Positions 38,775-47,483 of a DNA stretch of 64,000 nucleotides are shown one piece after another. The stretch's first letter is position 1, and each line of letters begins with the position of its first letter. This DNA is from Zunongwangia endophytica (GTDB taxonomy: Bacteria > Bacteroidota > Bacteroidia > Flavobacteriales > Flavobacteriaceae). A program made the translations under genes and the position numbers. The DNA lies in assembly GCF_030409505.1 (NCBI RefSeq), contig NZ_JAUFPZ010000002.1:1557501-1621500 (forward strand). Reading direction: 5' to 3'. Below the pieces are notes generated by a model. It had not been told where the DNA came from, searched no databases, and saw nothing but the letters and a program-made list of their open reading frames with translations.

Positions 38775-40700
38775 CTATAAAATATCAAATGCTAAGTTAG
38801 AACTCTCATCGAAAAAACCTGGGCCAAATTCATTCTCAAACTTTCCATCTTCTCGATATATCATATTGTACGGACCTTCTTCTAAATCAAAATAAAAAGC
38901 ACCGAAAGGTCGTGTCTCACGATCTTCATAACCTGTATCCACACCGTGCCACTTACTCATTAATACTTGGGATCTTCTAATTAAATATTCAGAATGTGTT
39001 TCAATAATGAATCTTACTCCATGATCCAAATATGCCTCATAGAAAAGATCAGCTAACTTTGATTGTAAACCTGGATGAAGATTGCCTTCTGGCTCCTCAA
39101 TCAATATTATAGGTTTAATATTATCATGTGTATATTCAATATCTCCATAATCTAAATCATAATCATTTATGCATAATCCTATTCTAAAAATTATTGCAAA
39201 TAACTGACCAACTCCAAAACCTTTATCGACTATATTCCTCCAATCTCCATTTTCATGAATTTCTATAATAGACGCCAAGCCTTCTATATCTTTTATCCGA
39301 AAGTCATCACCTATATTAAACACTTTCATATAATCCTGAATAAAAGTGTAAGGATCATCTCCTGGATTTAACGGATTTTCCGAATGCCAATTAATAAGTT
39401 CATAAATATCATTCGAAGTATTTTCATTTAAGTATAAACGAGTCTGACTATTTCTTTGAGGTGAAAGATGATGAGTATTAAACTTTATTGATCTCATTAT
39501 TCTATCTCCGAAATTCAAAATTTTAAGGAGCTCCTCCTTTTGGTCGAAATTCCCAATTTTCTTTTCATTATGCTCGAAATACTTGCTTAGAACTTTTTGA
39601 AGAATATTGCTAAGGGTTAATTTATCAGAACGAAATTCATTAAGTGAAAATTGAGGTTTTAGTACAAATTTATTTTTCTGCTCACTTTCTAAATTATTTA
39701 TTTTGGCATTTACTTCTTTTAAACGCTTTCTATGTTGATTTAATTCTTGTTTTAAAACAATCGATTTTGAATCACTCGCATTTAATTTATTTCTTTTTTC
39801 TTCCAGTTCTTTAATTTGTTTCTCGAATATGGTTTTCATGCCCATATTCTGTAAAAGAGCATAATAACTAGAATCTTCATCATTCAATGATAAAATATCA
39901 TATTCAATATACATTTGATATTGCCCTTCAGAAATTCTATCCATTGAAAACTGAGAGTTGTCTGACAATCTTCTAATTTTTAGTTTAGAAAGATTCGCTT
40001 TTATCATACTTTGCTTATCCCTGACTTGAGGCGTAAATATCAATTGAACATAAAATCCAAATCTCCTAAATTCAAACTTGATATCACCATCATCATTTTT
40101 TAATCCTTCCCAATTAATTGCATTCGATAATCTATCAATTTTGTGTTTTTTATAATTAGGTCCATTAAAGGATAACTCGAAATGATTATTAGATTCTGCA
40201 TAATCTTCAAGGATCAATAAAGACTTCAGAAAACTAGATTTACCAGAATTATTTGTGCCCGTTAAAAAAGTTATTGGAGATAAATTAAAACTCCATTTAC
40301 TTTTAGCTCTTCGAAAATTAGATATTGCATAATCATACGAAATCCCCTCATTTATGTCATTTTCATGTTGTATAAGTTCATTTACAAAATCATTAGTATT
40401 CATATGAGAGAGGTCTATTCTTTTTCCAATAAAATTTGGTTTTAAGCTTATTTCAGAAAGAATTTCATTCTTATATTTATTAACTTCAAGTTCTGCTTTA
40501 ATTTGATCTCTTAATTCTGTTTTTGATGTTTCAAATTGAAATTCCTCTTTTAAAATTGAGTAAATTTCTTGAGAAATTTTGGTAGTCGGCCTTGCTTCAA
40601 TGTCGTACCCCTTCGAATTCACATATTCTATTGCACGATCCAAGGATATATTTAATTCTCTTAATACTTTATTTAATCTTATTATTTTTTCCTCTGCCAT
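38775..40700 (-). CDS. IF2N-like domain and AAA15/DUF3696-type ATPase
   Basis: A 641-residue protein. Residues 1-50 match the IF-2 N-terminal helical domain (LNISLDRAIEYVNSKGYDIEARP), which occurs on many Bacteroidota proteins. An ABC/SMC-type ATPase follows: Walker A TGTNNSGKSS at 147-156, a long coiled coil about 285-335, Walker B IILIEEPEGNLHP around 540 and the DUF3696-like IETHSEYLIRR about 570. This is the architecture of OLD-like defence ATPases but without a Toprim nuclease. The next gene starts one base after its stop, so both are made together. Confidence 0.78.
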   Translation of the reverse strand: MAEEKIIRLNKVLRELNISLDRAIEYVNSKGYDIEARPTTKISQEIYSILKEEFQFETSKTELRDQIKAELEVNKYKNEILSEISLKPNFIGKRIDLSHMNTNDFVNELIQHENDINEGISYDYAISNFRRAKSKWSFNLSPITFLTGTNNSGKSSFLKSLLILEDYAESNNHFELSFNGPNYKKHKIDRLSNAINWEGLKNDDGDIKFEFRRFGFYVQLIFTPQVRDKQSMIKANLSKLKIRRLSDNSQFSMDRISEGQYQMYIEYDILSLNDEDSSYYALLQNMGMKTIFEKQIKELEEKRNKLNASDSKSIVLKQELNQHRKRLKEVNAKINNLESEQKNKFVLKPQFSLNEFRSDKLTLSNILQKVLSKYFEHNEKKIGNFDQKEELLKILNFGDRIMRSIKFNTHHLSPQRNSQTRLYLNENTSNDIYELINWHSENPLNPGDDPYTFIQDYMKVFNIGDDFRIKDIEGLASIIEIHENGDWRNIVDKGFGVGQLFAIIFRIGLCINDYDLDYGDIEYTHDNIKPIILIEEPEGNLHPGLQSKLADLFYEAYLDHGVRFIIETHSEYLIRRSQVLMSKWHGVDTGYEDRETRPFGAFYFDLEEGPYNMIYREDGKFENEFGPGFFDESSNLAFDIL

Positions 40701-40720
40701 AATAATTCAAAAAAAATCGC

Positions 40721-41731
40721 CTATTTGCTATATGTTTTTTTTAGAGCTTTAACTCTATCTCTAATTTTACTCCTTAATTTACTTGGTGTCAACACCTCAA
40801 CCCTTTCACCGAAATGCAATATTCGACTTTCCAGTTCATAATTTGGAATAAGTTCTAATTGGATTGTTACAGTATTTTCATCTTTGCTTACCACTTTTTG
40901 GGAACCATGAATAGGTTTAGTATCTATATAAGGCCAAAGCGAATTATCTATTTTAAGTGTAATCAGTTGAGGATCTTCTCCTGGTTGAAATGTCACCCCT
41001 AGCGTATCTTCAAAATATTCTTCAAAATTAATATTCGTCTCTTTGTACGAAATATCTGTTCTTATCTTAAAATTTAATATACGATCTAAGGCAAGATTAA
41101 CGATATTTGCATATTCCGTATCCTCTCCATAAACATACCATCGATTATTATATTCCTTCAAATGATAAGCCGAAATTACTTTAACAACTGGTTCGGGGTT
41201 TTTAAAAGAATGATAACTTATCTCAATAACGTTTTTATATAAAATTGCATTAAATAGGGGATCTATAAACTCTAGGCCTTTTAGAAATTCGTTGTTATCA
41301 AAACTTATAATTTCTGTTCCTCTTTCAGAGATATTAAATGCACTGTCTATTTTGGGTATTATTTCGTTAATCCAACCAAATTGTGGCAAACCTTTGAATC
41401 TATTTAGAACACTAAAGGCATTCATTAATTTTTCAGCTTCAACCTGATTTAAATAAGTATTTTGATTTATGCTTGAATTCATATCCCTATATCGACGATA
41501 AACTTTTGCGCCATCTTTTAACTTGAGAATCTCTATATCCCAATCTGGATTAGATTCCATAAATCTAATATCTTTATACAATTGAGATTTACCAATTCCA
41601 TCAGATTCTACATTAGCCAGGCTCTTATTTACCTCTTCAATTAAATCTTCATAAAAGTATCTTTTCCCAGGATTTCTAAAACAGCGATCTAAAGTTTGAA
41701 AACGGATTAAGGCATTTTTGTTTATGGCCAT
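40721..41731 (-). CDS. WYL-domain transcriptional regulator
   Basis: A 336-residue protein with an N-terminal winged-helix region (about 1-85), a central WYL domain (about 150-220, with VIEISYHSF, HLKEYNNRWYVYG and LALDRILN) and a C-terminal WCX domain. WYL regulators of the BrxR/CapW class repress phage-defence operons and sense nucleic-acid signals. Its position 21 bases before the AAA ATPase gene suggests it controls that pair, possibly also the upstream UDG-like gene. Confidence 0.88.
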   Translation of the reverse strand: MAINKNALIRFQTLDRCFRNPGKRYFYEDLIEEVNKSLANVESDGIGKSQLYKDIRFMESNPDWDIEILKLKDGAKVYRRYRDMNSSINQNTYLNQVEAEKLMNAFSVLNRFKGLPQFGWINEIIPKIDSAFNISERGTEIISFDNNEFLKGLEFIDPLFNAILYKNVIEISYHSFKNPEPVVKVISAYHLKEYNNRWYVYGEDTEYANIVNLALDRILNFKIRTDISYKETNINFEEYFEDTLGVTFQPGEDPQLITLKIDNSLWPYIDTKPIHGSQKVVSKDENTVTIQLELIPNYELESRILHFGERVEVLTPSKLRSKIRDRVKALKKTYSK

Positions 41732-41799
41732 ATTAAATTGTTGAGCGCTATATTTTTAGGAAGTTTATACAGTAAAAATAGAAAAATTGATTGAATATT

Positions 41800-42444
41800 T
41801 TAACTATTACGATCATGTAATTGTTTTAGAGCTTTAAAAGCTTTTGCTTGCTTTACGGGAAATGCGGAAGGATGGAAGGTTTTAATAATCTTTCTACAAC
41901 CATGTTTATACAATTTAAAAGTTACCTTTCCACATTCAATAAAATCTATCAAAATAAGTTTATCATATCCATAAATAATTTTATAAGCATCTAATGTTGT
42001 TTGCGAGACAAATATGATATCGGGATTTATACTTTCTATTTGAAACTCTAATAAATCTTTATCTTTTCTTGCGTAAGAAATTATATCATTATAAACCGAC
42101 TTCTTTCGATTTTCATTCAATTTTTTAATATTTATGTAAGCTACATTATCTATAGTTTTTGTTATTTCTGAAATTCTATTCTTTTCTAAAAAACTAAGTC
42201 CGGAGTTGTTTACTGCATTTGTCCAGTTAAAAAAATTAGTCCAAAAGGGACTTGATTTTCCATTATAAATATCTTGCGTTCCCTTGATTTGATTGTAATC
42301 TCCAAAGGTTTCCTTTAATAAAAATAAAACTTTTTTTTCCTGCTTTTTAAATATTTCAGGTACTAAAATTCCATCATCGACTAAAGTTGCTTCAGGATAT
42401 CTTAATTTTAATTCCTTTTCAATAAATAGTCTTGTTTCCTCCAT
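41800..42444 (-). CDS. Putative uracil-DNA-glycosylase-fold protein
   Basis: A 214-residue protein. The segment VLFLLKET near residue 38 and the C-terminal KTFHPSAFPV (about 190) resemble the first and last motifs of the uracil-DNA-glycosylase superfamily, with IDNVAYINIKKLNENRK and PDIIFVSQTTLDA between them. The catalytic Asp or Glu of the classic families is not obvious, so it may be a non-repair member. It is the first gene of the minus-strand defence run and has twin dyads upstream of its start. Confidence 0.4.
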   Translation of the reverse strand: MEETRLFIEKELKLRYPEATLVDDGILVPEIFKKQEKKVLFLLKETFGDYNQIKGTQDIYNGKSSPFWTNFFNWTNAVNNSGLSFLEKNRISEITKTIDNVAYINIKKLNENRKKSVYNDIISYARKDKDLLEFQIESINPDIIFVSQTTLDAYKIIYGYDKLILIDFIECGKVTFKLYKHGCRKIIKTFHPSAFPVKQAKAFKALKQLHDRNS

Positions 42445-42478
42445 CGTAAAAAATTGTTTTACAAAAATATAATAATGT

Positions 42479-42531
42479 TGTGCAGCCTATGTGCACTGAA
42501 TCAAAATTTAAGCTGTGCATTTAGAGTGCAC
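42479..42531. promoter_or_regulatory. Two operator-like dyads, TGTGCA-N6-GTGCAC
   Basis: TGTGCA (42479-42484)/GTGCAC (42491-42496) and TGTGCA (42514-42519)/GTGCAC (42526-42531), starts 35 bases apart. They lie between two divergent genes, 34 bases upstream of the UDG-like start and 36 bases before the EcsC-like start. No regulator has been assigned; the WYL proteins are candidates. Confidence 0.5.
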
Positions 42532-42567
42532 AACACCTATCTATTTTTGACTCATAAAATAAGAAAT

Positions 42568-43215
42568 ATGAACTCTTTAAATAGTAATATAGTGCTTAAG
42601 AAATTAGAATCAATTGTAGCCTCCCCAACATCAATTAAAAATGATACCAATAACTTGATTGAAAAATTTAGCAATAGATACAACAATATTAAAAGCTATG
42701 ATGAAATTGAAAAGTTAATTGCAAAAAAGATCATATCAAATTATTCTTACTACTGCGCATACACTGGAGGTGTCACCAGTCTTTCAAGTTTTATACCTGG
42801 CATAGGTACAGCTATTACTGTTACGGGGGGTATTTCAGCAGATTATATTTTATGTTTAAAATTTCAAATTGAAATGATTATGTCCCTAGCACACCTGTAT
42901 AAGCATGATATTGAGACAGAAGAGACAATGCGAATATGTTATCTGTTGGTCGGAATAGGAGCCTTAACGAAAGCAATGGAAAAAGGCGGTAATGAAATTG
43001 GGAATAAAGCATTTATAAGGTTAGTAAAAAGGCATTTAACCGGAGCAACACTACAATCTACTAAAAAGATTTTTAGTATAGTAGGATTAAAATTTACTAG
43101 AAAAGCTGTTGAAAAATCAGCTCCTTTGGGTATCGGATGTGTATTAGGCTTCTCTATCAATAAATCCGCAACACTGTATTTAGGCAATAAAGCAAATTCC
43201 TTCTTTAGGGCATAA
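42568..43215 (+). CDS. EcsC-like membrane-associated protein
   Basis: A 215-residue protein. The frame opens at ATG 42454, but codons before 42568 are Cys/Leu-rich, lack family resemblance and would run through the dyads, so ATG 42568 is preferred. The stretch from about residue 60 (GGVTSLSSFIPGIGTAITVTGG) and the following helix with EMIMSLAHLYKHDIETEETM resemble EcsC-family proteins, which have glycine-rich membrane-interacting segments. It ends base to base with the convergent DUF4145/HEPN-like gene (43215/43216), which also carries a glycine-rich hydrophobic tail. Possibly a two-component membrane-acting defence pair. Confidence 0.55.
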   Translation: MNSLNSNIVLKKLESIVASPTSIKNDTNNLIEKFSNRYNNIKSYDEIEKLIAKKIISNYSYYCAYTGGVTSLSSFIPGIGTAITVTGGISADYILCLKFQIEMIMSLAHLYKHDIETEETMRICYLLVGIGALTKAMEKGGNEIGNKAFIRLVKRHLTGATLQSTKKIFSIVGLKFTRKAVEKSAPLGIGCVLGFSINKSATLYLGNKANSFFRA

Positions 43216-43932
43216 TTATTCTGACTTGCCATGTTTCTTATTAAATTTATAGGCTAATCGACCTGCCCCCGTAATTAATCCTGTTGCTATTCCTACTGGA
43301 CCTGTCCCTATTGCTGCTAAAATTAATAGTCCTCCTCCAATACCTATAGCTGCCAATCCTATGTCTAAAACCTGGTCGATTAATCTAGATCGCTTCCTTC
43401 TATTTTTTATTTTCTTATAATCCTTATTTAAATTCTCAATTTTAACTTCTAATTCATTATGATCCATTTCCAAATTTGAACAGAGTACTTCAATATCTTC
43501 TAAATTCAGACTTGGATCAGTTTTATTTTTATATTTCTGATTTTCTATAAAAATCTTATCATAAGTAAATATCAACCAAATGGAAAGTCTATAACATTCT
43601 GAAAGTACAGAGAAATTTGATTCACCAATATTTTCAGCCCCATGTGCAGCTTTATTTCCGGCTTTTCGAATAATATTGAAACTTTTAAAAGCTCCTTTAG
43701 GTATTATATTCTTACTCTTAAGAGAATTTATCTTTTTAAATAAATCTTGATTTTCAAAATTTTCATCGGGAATCTTTTCTAATTTAATTAGCAAGACTAT
43801 CATTTCTTCTACAAATTGCCTGCAAATAACTATACTACTACCACTGTCTATATAGCTTAAATTTTCTGCTTTGATAGCTTTTTCGTAAAGCGAAGGATAG
43901 ACCTTTTTTAAAAATGAAAATTTGGATGACAT
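43216..43932 (-). CDS. DUF4145/HEPN-like protein with glycine-rich membrane tail
   Basis: A 238-residue protein in three parts. Residues about 10-125 look like DUF4145, a HEPN-type helical domain, with the signature RKAGNKAAH at 89-97 (R-x-x-x-N-x-x-x-H in this case). A basic coiled coil (about 145-185) follows, then a hydrophobic glycine-rich tail (about 188-228, IGIGGGLLILAAIGTGPVG). Such a HEPN plus membrane arrangement is known for some abortive-infection proteins. Convergent to the EcsC-like gene with no gap. Confidence 0.55.
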   Translation of the reverse strand: MSSKFSFLKKVYPSLYEKAIKAENLSYIDSGSSIVICRQFVEEMIVLLIKLEKIPDENFENQDLFKKINSLKSKNIIPKGAFKSFNIIRKAGNKAAHGAENIGESNFSVLSECYRLSIWLIFTYDKIFIENQKYKNKTDPSLNLEDIEVLCSNLEMDHNELEVKIENLNKDYKKIKNRRKRSRLIDQVLDIGLAAIGIGGGLLILAAIGTGPVGIATGLITGAGRLAYKFNKKHGKSE

Positions 43933-44019
43933 TGAAATTATAAAAAAATGTTATTGATAATTTACTTACTAAAAAAACAACCTCCAAAGTAATGGATAAA
44001 AGTTTAATTATTGAGTAAA

Positions 44020-44192
44020 GAAAAGCTAACTTTTGAAATAGATCAGGGAAGATATATTAAATCACTTCCTCTTCATCACAGTCAGAAACTCATAAGTCAG
44101 ACTGAAAACGAAATAAGATTCGAATATCAGAAATTTTAGGATGCTTCATTTAGCAACGGAATTGTACAACCAATTGCAATGAAGCAAAAAAC
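44020..44192 (+). pseudogene. Rearranged fragment of a WYL regulator gene
   Basis: Bases 44020-44127 encode SKEKLTFEIDQGRYIKSLPL, then HHSQKLISQTENEIRFEY, almost identical to part of the WYL regulator at 47484 (its bases 48151-48249). The copy then jumps at TTCGAATAT into a match with bases 47885-47971 of the same gene (QKF-stop-DASFS, VQPIA), i.e. to an earlier part. The order is inverted relative to the intact gene, as at a tandem duplication junction. It is not translatable as a regulator. Confidence 0.8.
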
Positions 44193-44480
44193 ACTTTATT
44201 TTTGAGATTATATTTTCAGTGCTAATTTGAATTAAATCGATCTCGTTCACCCCCCCTAACTGAATAAGATAAACTTGCTTATTTTCGTGTCCACATTCGT
44301 TTTTGTAAAACTGAATCTCAGCCGCTATGTGATAATTTCTTTTCATATTAGCATTATATCGTTTAGCTTCAATCATTAAATCAAATCCCAAAAACGAGTA
44401 AATACATCTGCTTTCACATAATTTACATTTTTAGTTTCTCCAGCATTCCATTTAGATCAATATTTTCTAACGCTTGCTTT
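44146..44480 (-). pseudogene. Decayed nuclease-like gene remnant
   Basis: The minus strand reads GFDLMIEAKRYNANMKRNY and IQFYKNECGHENKQVYLIQL, an E-x-K like PD-(D/E)XK core, preceded after a frameshift by NAGETKNVNYVKADVFT. Several stops and frame changes show decay. Stretch 43933-44619 has no other gene. Identity of the parent family is not clear. Confidence 0.4.
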
Positions 44481-44619
44481 TCTAAGAATATCTCAAAACA
44501 TTTCAGAATGTAAATATTTTAGGGTATTAAAAAACAGCGACAGTTAAACTATCTTCACAAGCCAAAAGACTATCATTGCAATATTTATAGTAGGATATCA
44601 TAAAAATAAGTTATACGAT

Positions 44620-45741
44620 TTAGTCTAATCCCATTCTTTCATCGTAGATTCTAAAACCTTGATTAACGAGCTCCACCTGGCTTAAAAATAGACTTATGAT
44701 TTCATTTTTAGACAAGTAAGGATCAACCTTATCATCATTTTTAATTCCTAGATCATTCAATATTTCTTTGAATAAAACATCTGTACCATCTTGGAGATAA
44801 TAACTCGTCAATAAATTTAAATTTTGGTTAACGAGCTGAATCCAGATTTTATTATTATTCTTAGAAAGTGAGAATTTATAAACATGATATCCTTCCCACT
44901 TAAATACTCCACTTTTACCAACCGATAGTGCTGAATCTACATCAGGATCAATATTATCTAATTCTTTCCCAACCTGGCCTAATTTATTTAAAATATCGTA
45001 TTCTATAGCCTTATATTCATTTACCAATTGCTCAACTTCTCGTTGATTTTGAAAAATTATAGTTCTTAATTCTTTTGACATATTTAATGTTTTTTTACCG
45101 AGGAATTTTACTTCGAGATACTTTTTAAATTCTTTTAGAAAATTATTTACATTATCGGCCTCGCAGATTACCAACCAGTTATTAATTAGTTTAACAATAT
45201 CTCGTTTATAACTTAAAACTTTTAGTTTATTTTCTTTCTGAAGTTTTACTTTTAGTTCATTATCAATACTTTTCTTCTTTGGCTCTAAACCATAAGGATT
45301 TAGATAAAATAAAATATATTTTCCTCCTGATTTTTTATCAAGAAAACTAGAATAATCACTTAATTGATCGACTTGATCGTCAGCCCAAACTTTATTCTCA
45401 ATACCTATTGTTAAGCCCTTAAGTTCAATATAAATATCAATTCTTCTTTTATCTGTTATAATTTTTTCACAAGTATTCTCCAGTTGACAAACTTCAAATT
45501 CTGCATCGCAAAAAAGACTTAAAAATTCTCTTAAGAAAACATCTCCTTGACCATGATTCTGATTCTCATCTAAAAAATAAGCCAAAACTTCACTAATTTT
45601 ATTTTCCCCTAAATCAAAAAATTGAAAAAAATTAAAATCTAATGCTAAGAATTTATCATACTCACTCTTAAATTTTAAATGAGAATCAATTCTGGATTTT
45701 ACTATATTTAATAAATTATGTATTTCTGAAGATTCGTGCAT
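44620..45741 (-). CDS. PD-(D/E)XK nuclease family protein (PDDEXK_4 type)
   Basis: A 373-residue protein. The start region SEVLAYFLDENQNHGQG, then FLREFL, is the standard beginning of PDDEXK_4 proteins, and the nuclease core follows: D102 in RRIDIYIE, E115 and K117 in IENKVWADD, Q126 and Y130 in QLSDYSSFL. The C-terminal half is helical and unassigned. It is the last gene of a co-directional run with the three paralogous small genes upstream, 71 bases after the third. Probably the DNA-cutting component of that unit. Confidence 0.8.
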   Translation of the reverse strand: MHESSEIHNLLNIVKSRIDSHLKFKSEYDKFLALDFNFFQFFDLGENKISEVLAYFLDENQNHGQGDVFLREFLSLFCDAEFEVCQLENTCEKIITDKRRIDIYIELKGLTIGIENKVWADDQVDQLSDYSSFLDKKSGGKYILFYLNPYGLEPKKKSIDNELKVKLQKENKLKVLSYKRDIVKLINNWLVICEADNVNNFLKEFKKYLEVKFLGKKTLNMSKELRTIIFQNQREVEQLVNEYKAIEYDILNKLGQVGKELDNIDPDVDSALSVGKSGVFKWEGYHVYKFSLSKNNNKIWIQLVNQNLNLLTSYYLQDGTDVLFKEILNDLGIKNDDKVDPYLSKNEIISLFLSQVELVNQGFRIYDERMGLD

Positions 45742-45812
45742 TATATAATTTTATATGGATTTAAAGCAATTGAAAAAGTGAATTCGTAAATCTACGTTAA
45801 ATTTATAAACAT

Positions 45813-46274
45813 TTAAAAACGACTAAGATTATTCATCAAAAATTTTAAGCAATAAAATGGAACGTTATCTTTATCACTTTCCTGCTTCACCATGACTTCT
45901 TTTAGATTTTCAAAGTTCAAACTTAAACACTTAAAGCCTTCGATATTCCAAGGTTCATTAAAAGATACAAAAGTTATTGTACCGTGGTAACCCTGCTCTA
46001 TACCTGTATTTATTTTCCTTAAAAGCTCTTCCTTAGGTTTTTCTAATGAGAGAATAAAAAAACTAGTTAAGTATTCTATTAATACACAACTATGATCAAA
46101 TAAGTAGATTTTGCTGTATTCAGGATCAGACTTTGGTTCAAGAATCCTAATAGTGGCGTCTCTAATAAATTGATAATTTAATAATCTATAAAAACTGTTC
46201 ATAAGAATGGCTTTTTCATCATGTGCCAAGCCGAGTATAAATTCTCCGATATTTGCTCCGTTTAGTTTTTCCAT
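45813..46274 (-). CDS. Unknown protein, third of three tandem paralogues
   Basis: From ATG 46274 the protein has 153 residues, the same as its upstream paralogue; an in-frame ATG at 46307 would overlap that gene by 14 bases and adds residues with no counterpart. Shared pattern with the other two: F-I-x-x-A about residue 36, ILEP, a cysteine inside a hydrophobic strand (DHSCVLIEY), FILSLEKPKEELL and a second beta region (TITFVSF, FKCLSLNFE). Family unknown to me; size and strand pattern suggest a small alpha/beta domain. Confidence 0.65.
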   Translation of the reverse strand: MEKLNGANIGEFILGLAHDEKAILMNSFYRLLNYQFIRDATIRILEPKSDPEYSKIYLFDHSCVLIEYLTSFFILSLEKPKEELLRKINTGIEQGYHGTITFVSFNEPWNIEGFKCLSLNFENLKEVMVKQESDKDNVPFYCLKFLMNNLSRF

Positions 46275-46293
46275 TACGTTTATTTTCAAAGAG

Positions 46294-46755
46294 CTATAAA
46301 TTTTCAAAGTCTCTAAAAACTAACCTTAAAAATGAATAAAATAGGTTATAATAATCAATACCTTGCTTCTCAATATTCAGTTCTATTTCATAAGAATTTA
46401 TATTTATGCATTCAAAATCACCAACATTAAAATCTGAATCTATAAATACAAAAATTAAATACCCTAAATATCCATATTGCTTTCCGAATTTGATTTTATC
46501 AAGTAATTCTTGCTTTGGTTGTTCAAAAAGAATAATGAAATATTCTGAACCATAATTTGACAATATGCAGTCAAAATCAAGATAATAGAGATAAAAGAAA
46601 CTACAATCTTTGCCGGGTTCCAAAATCTCAAACAATGCTTTTTTTATAAAATCTATATGCATCAAATTATACAAATCTTGAATTTTAATTTGATTCTTTT
46701 TGCCTTCTTGATTGAGTAATAAATCGAATAAATTTAACTCATTGCTCTTTTGCAT
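46294..46755 (-). CDS. Unknown protein, second of three tandem paralogues
   Basis: A 153-residue protein with the shared pattern IDFIKKALFEILEP, YLDFDCILSNY, FIILFEQPKQELLDKI and FECININ. Resembles the 45813 gene closely and the 46761 gene more distantly. It starts 5 bases after the first paralogue's stop. No signal peptide or membrane segment. Function unknown. Confidence 0.65.
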   Translation of the reverse strand: MQKSNELNLFDLLLNQEGKKNQIKIQDLYNLMHIDFIKKALFEILEPGKDCSFFYLYYLDFDCILSNYGSEYFIILFEQPKQELLDKIKFGKQYGYLGYLIFVFIDSDFNVGDFECININSYEIELNIEKQGIDYYNLFYSFLRLVFRDFENL

Positions 46756-46760
46756 AACTG

Positions 46761-47396
46761 TTACTTCTGAAAAAGAATATTAAAATATTCAAGGAATAAA
46801 TTATTTTGAGGAACTTGGTTTTGTATACATCGCTCAAATATCTTTTTTGAAGAAAAATTTTTATGATTAATAGTTTCAATTTTGAAATTGCGATCTATCA
46901 ATACCAACTCTGTTTTAAAATGATCAAAAAGATAGAAAGTTTCACGTAGTTCTCTTTTCATTAAATCATTTGGCTCTTCCACCATTATAAATAGTAAGTT
47001 GCTGGAATCGTTAAATGTTATGCATTTGCCACTATGAAGATTTACTTCGAATTTCTGGCTATCCGTAAACCCTAAACAATTAAGAAAAGCTTCTTTAATA
47101 AAATCAATTTCCAGTAGCTTGAAGAATGCCTCTGTTTTATTAAAATTTTTAAAAACTTCTAGCTCTTGAAATCGATCAGCTTTTGGTGAAACTTGATAAT
47201 CCACCCAACCACAATTTATAACCTTATGGTTTTTCAAAATCAATTTTGCTCTGGTTATATTTAAGGTGTCTATACGCAAAACAATATTTAGATTACCAGA
47301 TATTATATTATCCATACTTTTTTTAACCGTATCATCAATTGATCTACAAAAGTGGCTATATTGTGCCTCACTTAACGAAACTTCAAGTTTTCTCAT
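46761..47396 (-). CDS. Unknown protein, first and longest of three tandem paralogues
   Basis: A 211-residue protein. The C-terminal 120 residues share the family pattern (EIDFIKEAFLNCLG, GKCITFNDS, LLFIMVEEPNDLMKREL), while the first 85 residues (MRKLEVSLSEAQYSHFCRS and on) are an extra domain absent from the other two. It opens the operon and faces the WYL regulator across an 87-base divergent promoter region. Function unknown. Confidence 0.65.
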   Translation of the reverse strand: MRKLEVSLSEAQYSHFCRSIDDTVKKSMDNIISGNLNIVLRIDTLNITRAKLILKNHKVINCGWVDYQVSPKADRFQELEVFKNFNKTEAFFKLLEIDFIKEAFLNCLGFTDSQKFEVNLHSGKCITFNDSSNLLFIMVEEPNDLMKRELRETFYLFDHFKTELVLIDRNFKIETINHKNFSSKKIFERCIQNQVPQNNLFLEYFNILFQK

Positions 47397-47438
47397 CTAT
47401 AATTTATTTATACGACAATTATAATTTCGAGGAACGTC

Positions 47439-47460
47439 AAAATATGTCGCTACATATTTT
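47439..47460. promoter_or_regulatory. Perfect 9-bp dyad between WYL regulator and paralogue operon
   Basis: AAAATATGT (47439-47447), CGCT, ACATATTTT (47452-47460). It abuts TATTTTTG (47461-47468), a -7 element for the WYL gene, so a repressor bound here would block that promoter and possibly the divergent one. Confidence 0.6.
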
Positions 47461-47483
47461 TATTTTTGTAGAAAATACTAAGC

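Noticed and set aside
42454..42567. Upstream 38-codon extension of the EcsC-like gene
   Set aside because: It reads through the twin dyads and has no family resemblance; the ATG at 42568 fits better.
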